DNA of 6,176 nt from Verrucomicrobiota bacterium. GTDB taxonomy: Bacteria > Verrucomicrobiota > Verrucomicrobiia > Chthoniobacterales > UBA10450. The notes under the pieces are model-generated. The model saw only the letters and a list, made by a program, of their open reading frames with translations. It had not been told where the DNA came from and did not search any database. Both the position numbers and the translations under genes were made by a program. Where the stretch lies: the NCBI GenBank assembly GCA_003219395.1, contig QHOR01000012.1, forward strand, positions 1 through 6,176, in the 5' to 3' direction. This document shows, piece by piece, positions 1 to 5,310 of the stretch (position 1 is the first letter of the stretch; every line of letters begins with the position of its first letter).

Positions 1-793
1 GATGCGGCGTGACCTTCGCCCGCTTGGCGGCTTCCGCATCCGCTGGCGAAACCTTTTTCAACGTCACCATACGCTCCAGAACGGCGTTGCGTTGGGTCTT
101 CGCGCCTTCCGGATTCTTTAATGGCGAAAGCCGATTGGGACTGCGGATCAATCCTGCCAGGAGCGCCGCCTCGGGCAGGTTCAGCTTGGAGGCGCTCTTG
201 CCGAAGTAAGCTTGCGACGCGGTCTCAACTCCATAGCAACCATTGCCGAAATAAATCCGGTTCACGTACAGCTCGAGAATCTGCTGTTTGGTAAACTGAC
301 GTTCGATCCGCAGCGCCACCATCGCCTCGAGCAATTTTCGGCTGAGAGTCCGGCCACCGAGCGGAAGACTGTTTCGTGCGAGTTGCTGGGTAATGCTGCT
401 CGCACCTTCCTTGGCTGAGCCACTGGTAACATCGCGAACCAAAGCGCGCATGATTCCCCGCCAGTCAATCCCCTTGTGATCGTAAAACCGGGCATCCTCC
501 CGCGCCAACACTGCGGCGAGAAAGAATGGCGAGACTTCGCTCAGAGAAACTTTTAGGGGATTTGCGGCTGCCAGACGGCTATAAATTTTTCCATCGACAT
601 CGTAAACTGTATTTCGCTCCGGCATCTCGCCGACATTCTTCATGTCGAACGTTTGCGCCCAGGTGCCGTAAAAAAGGAAGACTGCGAACCCGGCTCCCGC
701 CAATAAAACGAGCAGCGTGACTTTCCAGCCGTAACGGAAAAGACGGCTCCCGCCTTTCTTTTTTTTCGATGAGAGACGAGCGAACAGTTTCAT
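1..793 (-). CDS. Class A penicillin-binding protein, glycosyltransferase 51 domain (N-terminal part, runs off the window)
   Basis: Polymerises lipid II into glycan strands in the periplasm while anchored in the inner membrane; class A PBPs also carry a transpeptidase domain, which would lie outside the window. I see 264 codons: a basic cytoplasmic stub (residues 1-22, with a KKKK run), one membrane span (about 24-43), then the GT51 domain. Motif 1 is EDARFYDHKGID at 99-110, with E99 the expected catalytic Glu. Motif 2 is GASSITQQLARN (130-141). RKLLEAMVALRIE (152-164) contains the second catalytic-type Glu, E156. ILELYVNRIYFGNGCYGVE (172-190) follows. The frame is open to base 1. The ATG at 793-791 is chosen because the basic stub plus membrane anchor is the usual start, but no Shine-Dalgarno is visible: the upstream bases belong to an inverted repeat. 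PBP1A-like is likely; a monofunctional transglycosylase cannot be excluded without the C-terminus. Confidence 0.93.
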   Translation of the reverse strand, partial: MKLFARLSSKKKKGGSRLFRYGWKVTLLVLLAGAGFAVFLFYGTWAQTFDMKNVGEMPERNTVYDVDGKIYSRLAAANPLKVSLSEVSPFFLAAVLAREDARFYDHKGIDWRGIMRALVRDVTSGSAKEGASSITQQLARNSLPLGGRTLSRKLLEAMVALRIERQFTKQQILELYVNRIYFGNGCYGVETASQAYFGKSASKLNLPEAALLAGLIRSPNRLSPLKNPEGAKTQRNAVLERMVTLKKVSPADAEAAKRAKVTPH

Positions 794-880
794 CGTTGAA
801 GCGTTAAACCATTAGAGCGTTGAAGCGGAAAATCGCTGTAACGCTTCAACTCTTCAACGCTTCAACGGCTCAACGGCTCA
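794..880. repeat. Nested inverted repeat built from CGTTGAAGCG / CGCTTCAACG units
   Basis: CGTTGAAGCG at 794-803 is the exact reverse complement of 858-867 (10 bp outer arms). GTTGAAGCG at 819-827 is the exact reverse complement of 842-850 (9 bp inner arms, 14-base spacer). A tandem AACGGCTC pair closes the block at about 864-879. The element fills the gap between the glutaredoxin-like gene and the PBP gene, supplies the glutaredoxin stop codon (878-880) and abuts the PBP start codon. It could fold in the mRNA and affect PBP translation or read-through; that role is inferred. Confidence 0.75.
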
Positions 881-1213
881 CAGATTCAGCTTTACTACGC
901 CTTCGTGTTGCTCGGTAGGACACGGTGCATTCGTAGGAACGTCCGTCTCCGCGTTGTTGGGCTGGACGAGTTTATTTTCAATCAAATAGCTCTCGAGCTC
1001 TTCGCCACTCACGTCCGGAAGCATATGCCCATTAATTTCCACGCAGGGCGAAAGCGGTTGTCCGCTCTTGGTCTCCATTTCCCAACGAAACGCCGGATTC
1101 TGGATAATATCCTTCTCCGCGTAAGGGAGATTGTATTTGGCCAATACGGCGCGTACACCGGCGCTCCAGCCGCAATAGGTTTTCAAATAAGCGGTAATTT
1201 CAGGCGATTGCAT
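878..1213 (-). CDS. Glutaredoxin-like protein with CGWS active site
   Basis: A 111-residue protein with a thioredoxin-fold glutaredoxin core (about residues 4-82). The N-terminal strand EITAYLKTYC leads into C14-G-W-S17, a CxxS arrangement as in monothiol glutaredoxins (commonly CGFS) rather than dithiol CPYC. Pro56 in LSPCVEING is the expected cis-proline that contacts glutathione, followed by a DVSGEELESYL helix. Glutaredoxins reduce mixed disulfides using glutathione, and CGFS types can carry Fe-S clusters; which applies here is unknown. Odd points: C57 directly after the cis-Pro, and a roughly 30-residue polar tail with another Cys (C98) outside the core. It is co-directional with the downstream PBP gene, 84 bases away across an inverted repeat. 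No signal peptide, so cytoplasmic. Confidence 0.82.
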   Translation of the reverse strand: MQSPEITAYLKTYCGWSAGVRAVLAKYNLPYAEKDIIQNPAFRWEMETKSGQPLSPCVEINGHMLPDVSGEELESYLIENKLVQPNNAETDVPTNAPCPTEQHEGVVKLNL

Positions 1214-1219
1214 TCGAAG

Positions 1220-1246
1220 AATATATCACAACTTCAGAATTTGTAA
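1220..1246 (-). promoter_or_regulatory. Possible promoter for the glutaredoxin-like gene (leaderless geometry)
   Basis: On the minus strand a TATATT hexamer (1225-1220), preceded by TG-A as in an extended -10, sits six bases before the ATG at 1213. TTACAA (1246-1241) lies 15 bases further upstream as a weak -35. If used, transcription would begin at or next to the start codon, giving a leaderless mRNA. The spacing is short and the call is tentative. Confidence 0.3.
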
Positions 1247-1322
1247 CCCAGCGGTATGCTCCCCTTTCAGCTCAGATCAAGTCGTTCCTTTCACGACGCC
1301 TGCCCCCACGGGTCAAGCAGTC

Positions 1323-1350
1323 CTCATTAACACCTTGCTTCAGCCAGGTG
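1323..1350. repeat. Dispersed hairpin repeat, copy 1
   Basis: This block matches bases 5197-5224 at 25 of 28 positions, beginning CTCATTAACACCT. CACCT (1331-1335) pairs with AGGTG (1346-1350) around a loop containing GCTTCAG. The differences from copy 2 lie beside the loop, where copy 2 has a longer stem. It lies downstream of the minus-strand CsbD gene. I recall similar short hairpin repeats in Verrucomicrobia genomes, but this is unverified. Confidence 0.65.
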
Positions 1351-1535
1351 CACCAAGCTGACCAATTGTGAAACCACTTCAGCGGTTTTTCCAGCGGCAA
1401 TAAACTGCTGAAGCAGTTATGTATTTTCATGGCAAGGCCATCCCGCCAAAGCCGAGTGTTAATGACAAAGAAACACTCGTGCGCATCGTAAATGCCAACA
1501 GCCCAACGAGCCGGGTGCGAACATGGGATCGCCCT

Positions 1536-1721
1536 TTACAGCTCTTCAATCTCTCTTCGCAAGTCTTCCTTCGACTTGCCCAGCTTTTGTTGAAGACGGC
1601 CCAGAAATTCATCGTCTTTCCCTTCGGCAAACGTGAGGTCGTCATCGGTTAGCTGCGCGTATTTCTGTTTCAGTTTCCCTTTTACTTCGTTCCAACCGCC
1701 TTTGAATTGTAGTTTCGTCAT
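1536..1721 (-). CDS. CsbD-family stress-response protein
   Basis: A 61-residue, highly charged, probably soluble protein. It opens with the family pattern [20 protein letters not shown] (residues 6-25), continues with [19 protein letters not shown] and ends in [13 protein letters not shown], the standard CsbD layout and length (about 60-70 residues). CsbD is known in Bacillus as a general-stress (sigma-B) protein and is widespread in soil bacteria. Its biochemical role is not established. The ATG at 1721-1719 fits the family start; the upstream bases show no clear Shine-Dalgarno. It is transcribed away from the oxidoreductase remnant on the other strand and stands alone, with a hairpin-rich gene-free stretch downstream. 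Confidence 0.9.
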   Translation of the reverse strand: MTKLQFKGGWNEVKGKLKQKYAQLTDDDLTFAEGKDDEFLGRLQQKLGKSKEDLRREIEEL

Positions 1722-1739
1722 ACTGATAGAGATTCGCGC

Positions 1740-2200
1740 TGCGACCAGCGATCAGTTGTCTTGTTCGGCACCAAATCGATGCACACGCACCGCGATTCCG
1801 GCGCGAAATCCTACCAGTACCAGGGCGAGTTAAGATGTGTCACCACGATACATGGCAAGAAGGCCGAGAAGTTTTCAAGCCAGGCGATCAATTTGCGCCG
1901 GAACTGATTTACTTCTCAGACTGCATCATCCATGACCGTGCACCTGAACCGTCAGGAAAAGAAGGATTGGCAGGTGTCCGGGTGATTAACGCAATTTATG
2001 AATCGGCTGAAATCGGCCGCGCGGTCCGGATCGAGCCAGTCGTGAAAAAGCGGCGCCCCGACGAGACGATGCAGATCAAACGGCCCCCAGTAAGAGAACC
2101 GGAGTTGAGCGACGGCAAGTTGACGCGCCGGCGGCCGACGCTCAGCGTCCCACCCCTACACGCAGTACAAGGGGGCTGCAGGCGATTTTCTGGAATTTGA
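1740..2200 (+). pseudogene. Gfo/Idh/MocA-family oxidoreductase, frameshifted C-terminal remnant
   Basis: Two adjoining frames together resemble the C-terminal part of glucose-fructose-oxidoreductase-like NAD(P)-dependent sugar dehydrogenases. The first (1740 to about 1871) reads [11 protein letters not shown], then YQYQGEL, then IHGKKAEK. The second (from about 1874) reads DQFAPELIYFSDCI, EPSGKEGLAGVRVINAIYES and MQIKRPPVREPEL, ending near 2107. The switch falls at a TTTT run (1872-1875) and equals a loss of one base or gain of two. The N-terminal Rossmann domain and the catalytic region are absent: CsbD occupies the DNA just upstream. After 2107 the frame runs to a stop at 2200 through sequence that no longer looks like the family. 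An ATG at 1835 opens the second frame but cannot give a working enzyme. The family call is from memory of conserved C-terminal motifs. Confidence 0.72.
2137..2149. repeat. Short palindrome GACGCTCAGCGTC in a GC-rich block
   Basis: Arms GACGC and GCGTC pair around TCA. It sits in a GC-rich stretch (about 2121-2160) just after similarity to the oxidoreductase family stops, so it may mark a small insertion or the scar of the gene's decay. It is short and chance is possible. Confidence 0.35.
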
Positions 2201-2248
2201 CCACTGGGGGGAACCAAACACCAGTGACGCTCCGAATACGGTGGGATA

Positions 2249-3799
2249 TTGCCTTCGCAGCCCATGGGTGACAACGGGTCCATTACTTCAGCACTACATC
2301 AGACAGCCGAACAGTTCCAGATTCTTGTAGATAGCGTGGAAGAATACGCCATCTACATGCTTGATCCGAACGGCACTGTTGTGACGTGGAACACGGGAGC
2401 ACAAAAGATCAAAGGCTACGCGCCGGAGGAAATCATCGGGAAGAATTTTGCCTGTTTTTACACGGCAGAAGACGTTGCTGCTGGTAAGCCCCAGCGCAAT
2501 CTGCGCGAAGCAGCCCGTCGCGGACACATTCGTGATCAGGGTCTGCGCGTGCGCAAGAACGGGTCAACTTTTGAAGCCGAAGTCATACTTACAGCGCTCC
2601 GCAACAACGACGGAAACCTCCGGGGTTATTCCAAGGTCACGCGCGACATCACCGATCAAATCCGCAGCCGGGAGTCCCAGGCTGAGAAAATCGCAGCGCA
2701 AAAGGCGAGCAAGGCCAAGGACGATTTTCTGGCAGCATTGAGCCATGAACTGCGCACGCCGCTTACGCCGGCGCTCGCCGCAGCGACTTACCTGGAAGAA
2801 AACGCCGAAAAAATTCCGCAAGAGTTCGTGCAGGATGTGCAATTGATCAAGCGCAACGTAAAGTTGCAGGCACGTTTGATCGACGACTTGCTCGATCTCA
2901 CCCGCATCACCCGCGGCAAGCTGCGCCTCGACCTGGAAAACTGCGACGCTCACACCATCATCAAGAACGCAATCGACACCGCAAGTTCGGCAATCGCAGC
3001 GAAGAAATTAAAGGTCTCGACTACTTTGAACGCCAGGAAGCATCACATCTTGGCTGATTGCATCCGCCTTCAGCAAGTGTTCTGGAACTTGATCAATAAT
3101 GCCGTGAAATTCACCCATCCTTTTGGAGAGATCACGATCGACACGTTCAACGACGATGCAGGCCGTTTCCACTTCGAAATTGCTGACAACGGGATTGGAA
3201 TTGAACCTGAACGGATGGCCTCTTTATTTACGCCATTCGAGCAGGCTGATGCGTCCATAACCCGCCAGTTCGGTGGACTCGGTCTTGGACTTGCGATTTC
3301 CAAACATCTTGTTGATCGGCATCACGGCACAATTGAGGCTGAAAGCCGCGGCCGGAGTTTCGGGGCCACATTCCGGGTCACTCTCGGCACAGTCCCTAAA
3401 GAGAATGCGAAACCAGAGGCAGTCAGTCGTGGTAGACCGCCGAAGTCGTTACGTGTGCTGCTGGTAGAAGATCACCGTGACACGCGATGCATGTTGTCGC
3501 GGCTGCTCACCCATTTCGGTCATCAAGTTTTGACTGCGGATAACGTACGCAGCGCGCTGGATATCGTTGGCTCGGGAGACATCGATGTGCTTGTATGTGA
3601 CATTGGACTGCCCGACGGAAGCGGTTACGACGTCATATCGCAAACTCGTCGAACGCGATCAATCAAGGCCGTCGCGCTCACCGGTTTTGGTACGGATGAC
3701 GATCTGAGGCGCTCGAAAGAAGCAGGATTCGACTTTCACCTTGTGAAACCAGTCGATCTTCACGAGCTACAAACGATCCTGGACAAACTCGCGGCGTAA
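2249..3799 (+). CDS. Hybrid sensor histidine kinase (PAS-HisKA-HATPase-REC)
   Basis: A cytoplasmic hybrid kinase of 516 residues from TTG 2249, or 511 from ATG 2264. No membrane span is seen. A PAS domain covers about 22-136 (VEEYAIYMLDPNGTVVTWN, ending RGYSKVTRDITD). HisKA follows, with phospho-acceptor H166 in FLAALSHELRTPL. The HATPase has an N box (QVFWNLINNAVKFT, 276-289), G1 DNGIGIE (313-319), F box FTPFEQ and G2 GGLGLGLAI (342-350). A C-terminal receiver (about 401-514) has the acidic pair E407/D408, phospho-acceptor D451 in CDIGLPDGSG, T478 and K500, so every catalytic landmark is present. It should autophosphorylate H166 and pass phosphate to D451, then on to an HPt protein or response regulator not encoded here. 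The signal sensed by PAS is unknown. A GGTGGGA stretch just before TTG 2249 weakly favours that start; ATG 2264 has no clear ribosome site. The gene starts 48 bases after the remnant's last stop. Confidence 0.95.
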   Translation: MPSQPMGDNGSITSALHQTAEQFQILVDSVEEYAIYMLDPNGTVVTWNTGAQKIKGYAPEEIIGKNFACFYTAEDVAAGKPQRNLREAARRGHIRDQGLRVRKNGSTFEAEVILTALRNNDGNLRGYSKVTRDITDQIRSRESQAEKIAAQKASKAKDDFLAALSHELRTPLTPALAAATYLEENAEKIPQEFVQDVQLIKRNVKLQARLIDDLLDLTRITRGKLRLDLENCDAHTIIKNAIDTASSAIAAKKLKVSTTLNARKHHILADCIRLQQVFWNLINNAVKFTHPFGEITIDTFNDDAGRFHFEIADNGIGIEPERMASLFTPFEQADASITRQFGGLGLGLAISKHLVDRHHGTIEAESRGRSFGATFRVTLGTVPKENAKPEAVSRGRPPKSLRVLLVEDHRDTRCMLSRLLTHFGHQVLTADNVRSALDIVGSGDIDVLVCDIGLPDGSGYDVISQTRRTRSIKAVALTGFGTDDDLRRSKEAGFDFHLVKPVDLHELQTILDKLAA

Positions 3800-3928
3800 T
3801 GGGCTCGCGCGTTCAGTAGTTTCGCGGGGCAACAAAGCTGCAAGGGGCTCATAAGAATTGCAGTTGTAACCTTGTGCTTCGTCCGTGAACAATTTCTCAG
3901 CTTGCTTGTCCTCGCTCACACATTCGGC

Positions 3929-4042
3929 TTATGAGCATGCCCGGAGGAAGATAACTGTCGCGAACGCTATCAAGATTACTAAAAGCCAAACCAAATTGAC
4001 CGCGATACGGTCAGACCGTTTAAATTTCCATCGTCGGCCCAT
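3929..4042 (-). CDS. Small single-span membrane protein, 37 residues
   Basis: I do not recognise the family. The frame gives a basic N-terminus, MGRRWKFKRSDR (1-12), then one hydrophobic span from about residue 14 to 33 (VNLVWLLVILIAFATVIF), ending LRACS. The positive-inside rule predicts a cytoplasmic N-terminus. The main reason to call it real is the ribosome site: AAGGAAG at 4054-4048 on the minus strand, five bases before the ATG. It is co-directional with the YtjA-like gene upstream (144-base gap containing a hairpin) and convergent with the histidine kinase gene. A role as a small stress-linked envelope protein is only suggested by the company it keeps. Confidence 0.6.
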   Translation of the reverse strand: MGRRWKFKRSDRIAVNLVWLLVILIAFATVIFLRACS

Positions 4043-4095
4043 CCAATCTTCCTTTTCCCAAGCGAGTTCACTAATTCACTGCTGGGGATGATACA

Positions 4096-4117
4096 TGCCG
4101 ACGCAGGATCGTCGGCA
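4096..4117. repeat. Perfect 8 bp hairpin between two small membrane-protein genes
   Basis: TGCCGACG (4096-4103) and CGTCGGCA (4110-4117) form a perfect stem around CAGGAT. It lies between the YtjA-like gene stop and the 37-residue gene start, both minus strand. No T-run follows in either direction, so a Rho-independent terminator is not supported; mRNA processing or partial attenuation is possible. Confidence 0.5.
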
Positions 4118-4186
4118 CTTATCGTGCCGCTGGTGTTCCTCGTCAGACGACCCCTTTACAGGGACGCACCGGAATCGCCGCACTGG

Positions 4187-4360
4187 TTACAGGACCCTTC
4201 TGCCTGCTGATATCCCGATAACAAAAAAAATCAGGCAAATTACCAGGAACAGGAAGAACAAGAAATTGGCAATCCCTGCGGCCGCAGCGGCTATACCCGT
4301 AAATCCAAACACCGCCGCAACGAGCGCGATGATGAGAAAAATCAGAGCCCAACGCAGCAT
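4187..4360 (-). CDS. DUF1328 / YtjA-like small membrane protein
   Basis: A 57-residue, almost wholly hydrophobic protein. [20 protein letters not shown] (1-20) is the first span, followed by [11 protein letters not shown] and a second span, [18 protein letters not shown] (33-50), ending SAGRRVL. This closely follows E. coli YtjA in length and layout: MxRW start, GF-TGIA centre, C-terminal GR. Function is not established; these inner-membrane proteins often sit near stress genes. The start at 4360-4358 is fixed by a near-perfect Shine-Dalgarno, AGGAGGTG at 4372-4365, four bases before the ATG. That makes it the best ribosome site in the window and suggests high translation. It is divergent from the DUF3309 gene at 4461, so the 100 bases between should hold both promoters; I could not pick convincing -10/-35 boxes there. 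Confidence 0.88.
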   Translation of the reverse strand: MLRWALIFLIIALVAAVFGFTGIAAAAAGIANFLFFLFLVICLIFFVIGISAGRRVL

Positions 4361-4364
4361 GTTT

Positions 4365-4372
4365 CACCTCCT
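4365..4372 (-). promoter_or_regulatory. Strong Shine-Dalgarno deciding the YtjA-like start
   Basis: AGGAGGTG on the minus strand matches the 16S rRNA tail almost fully and lies four bases from the ATG. It rules out the longer overlapping frame (4143-4424) as the real gene. Confidence 0.85.
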
Positions 4373-4460
4373 CTATGACAGATTCGCACCAGTTATCCAT
4401 TGCGCGTGTTTTCTTACCTAACAAATCCGAAGAGCCGGCGAAATACGTTCTCTCTGCAGT

Positions 4461-4613
4461 ATGAGCACAATTCTGTTAATCATTCTCATCCTTCTGTTGA
4501 TTGGAGCGTTGCCTACATGGCCTTATAGCCGGGGCTGGGGCTATTATCCCAGTGGCGGACTCGGTCTGATTCTTTTGATTCTAATAATCCTAGCTTTGAC
4601 GGGTAATCTCTAG
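4461..4613 (+). CDS. DUF3309 family small membrane protein, copy A
   Basis: A 50-residue protein: hydrophobic span MSTILLIILILLLIGAL, then the family signature PTWPYSRGWGYYPSGGLG (residues 18-35), then a second span, LILLILIILAL, ending TGNL. The layout and the Trp/Tyr/Gly-rich centre are diagnostic of DUF3309, whose function is unknown. Start at 4461 fits the family; the upstream bases have no clear Shine-Dalgarno. It is the first of three co-directional small genes (65 bases to the lipoprotein) and has a close paralogue at 4963, so this trio appears to have arisen by a local duplication. Confidence 0.88.
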   Translation: MSTILLIILILLLIGALPTWPYSRGWGYYPSGGLGLILLILIILALTGNL

Positions 4614-4677
4614 GCCGCGGTAGGGATAAAAAGAGCTTAAGGCGACAGAATCGGTCGTGAAACGCGATTCAGTTCAT

Positions 4678-4914
4678 ATGAAAAAATACATTTGCCTGAT
4701 TGCAGGCGTGGCTTTGTTCGCAGCTTGTGAGCAAAAGGAGACAACGGTCAATCCTCCTGCGGAAAAGAAGGAAAGTAACACCACGGTGGTGAACCCACCC
4801 ACACAGAAAAAAGAGACTAACACCACCGTGATAAACCCCTCGCAAAACCAATCCCCGTCGACGACGAAGGAGAAAACGGAGATTAACGTCAACACCTCAC
4901 CAAGTCCGCACTAG
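4678..4914 (+). CDS. Small lipoprotein with NTTVxNPP repeats
   Basis: A 78-residue protein with a lipoprotein signal: MKKYICLIAGVALFAAC, with lipidation expected at C17 (lipobox FAAC). The mature part is polar and low-complexity, and probably extended. It has degenerate repeats with a 14-residue period: ETTVNPPAEKK (21-31), ESNTTVVNPPTQKK (32-45) and ETNTTVINPSQNQS (46-59), with a weaker trace at TEINVNTSPSP (67-77). Such Pro/Thr/Lys-rich tails are typical of small surface or periplasmic spacer lipoproteins; no enzymatic domain is present. ATG 4678 is preferred over GTG 4657 because it starts directly at the MKK signal peptide. Neither has a strong ribosome site. It sits between two DUF3309 paralogues on the same strand. 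Confidence 0.8.
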   Translation: MKKYICLIAGVALFAACEQKETTVNPPAEKKESNTTVVNPPTQKKETNTTVINPSQNQSPSTTKEKTEINVNTSPSPH

Positions 4915-4962
4915 TCGGAATTGCGCGCGGCGCACGCACCAGATTCGAATCAAGTAGAAATC

Positions 4963-5109
4963 ATGCGCTTCCTGCTTTTCATCGTTCTGATTCTTCTGTT
5001 GATCGCGGCGTTGCCAACCTGGCCGTATAGCACCGGCTGGGGATACTATCCTAGCGGCGGTTTGGGTGTTATCTTAGTAATCGTGTTACTCGTCGTATTC
5101 CTGCGATAA
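4963..5109 (+). CDS. DUF3309 family small membrane protein, copy B
   Basis: A 48-residue paralogue of the gene at 4461: MRFLLFIVLILLLIAAL, the signature PTWPYSTGWGYYPSGGLG (18-35), then VILVIVLLVVFLR. The signature differs from copy A by one residue (Thr for Arg), while flanks and codons have diverged, so the duplication is not recent. The ATG at 4963 matches the family start. A longer frame from TTG 4921 would add an unrelated polar leader and is rejected. The gene is 48 bases after the lipoprotein stop and could share its transcript. No terminator is visible after 5109. Confidence 0.87.
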   Translation: MRFLLFIVLILLLIAALPTWPYSTGWGYYPSGGLGVILVIVLLVVFLR

Positions 5110-5310
5110 AGGTCGCGCTCACAGCAAGGAAGGACAAACAACGCATTATTCAGTTCGTACCTTCTGGTTGGCTGGCTGTTGCTGTTCGCCGGTACTCTCA
5201 TTAACACCTCGCTTCAGTGAGGTGTCACGTTTAACAAACCCCGGTCGTGCAGCTCCACGTCGCCAAAGCCAGCTAACTGGTCACACGTGCCAGCTGAGGC
5301 TTCGAACTGT
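5110..5310. other. Gene-free interval between converging genes
   Basis: It lies between the DUF3309 copy B stop and the sigma-factor stop. The only structure I can support is the hairpin repeat at 5197-5225. No anti-sigma factor follows the sigma gene here, although ECF genes often have one downstream. The frame open at 5168-5425 on the plus strand shows no family signal. Confidence 0.6.
5197..5225. repeat. Dispersed hairpin repeat, copy 2
   Basis: ACACCTC (5204-5210) and GAGGTGT (5219-5225) form a perfect 7 bp stem around GCTTCAGT, preceded by CTCATTA. It matches 1323-1350 at 25 of 28 positions in the same orientation. It lies about 85 bases downstream of the sigma-factor gene, as copy 1 lies downstream of CsbD, so both could mark transcript ends. 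No U-tract is present. Confidence 0.7.

Larger units (their letters stand above)
1214..1535. other. Gene-free interval with a cluster of small hairpins
   Basis: No credible coding sequence lies between the glutaredoxin-like and CsbD genes. Besides the repeat at 1323-1350 I see three further inverted repeats. AAACC/GGTTT (1371-1375 with 1384-1388) has loop ACTTCAGC. AACTGC/GCAGTT (1403-1408 with 1413-1418) has loop TGAA. CGAGTGTT/AACACTCG (1453-1460 with 1472-1479) has an 11-base loop. Three of the four contain CTTCAG or its complement at the loop. None has a convincing U-tract for the minus strand; the second hairpin is followed by T's on the plus strand. Open frames here (1419-1652 plus, 1427-1645 minus) overlap CsbD and show no family signal. 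Confidence 0.6.

Noticed and set aside
1835..2200. Open frame starting at ATG 1835 as an intact gene
   Set aside because: Its first dozen residues are off-frame sequence of the oxidoreductase remnant, and only the C-terminal end of the family is present.
2163..2330. Alternative plus-strand frame reading DFLEFDHWGEPNTSDAPN before the kinase
   Set aside because: It looks protein-like but has no start or recognised family and runs into the kinase gene out of frame; probably chance.
2564..2953. Long minus-strand frame opposite the kinase
   Set aside because: An antisense shadow of the kinase coding region, with no ribosome site or family signal.
3838..3863. CTGCAA/TTGCAG inverted repeat after the kinase gene as a terminator
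   Set aside because: Only 6 bp with a 14-base loop and no T-run; too weak to call.
4143..4424. A 93-residue minus-strand frame over the YtjA-like gene
   Set aside because: It is a shifted reading of the YtjA-like gene, which has the strong ribosome site and family match; this frame has no family signal.
4657..4677. GTG-initiated extension of the lipoprotein
   Set aside because: It would place extra residues before a standard MKK signal peptide; possible but less likely.
4921..4962. TTG-initiated extension of DUF3309 copy B
   Set aside because: The added residues are polar and absent from copy A; ATG 4963 gives the family start.
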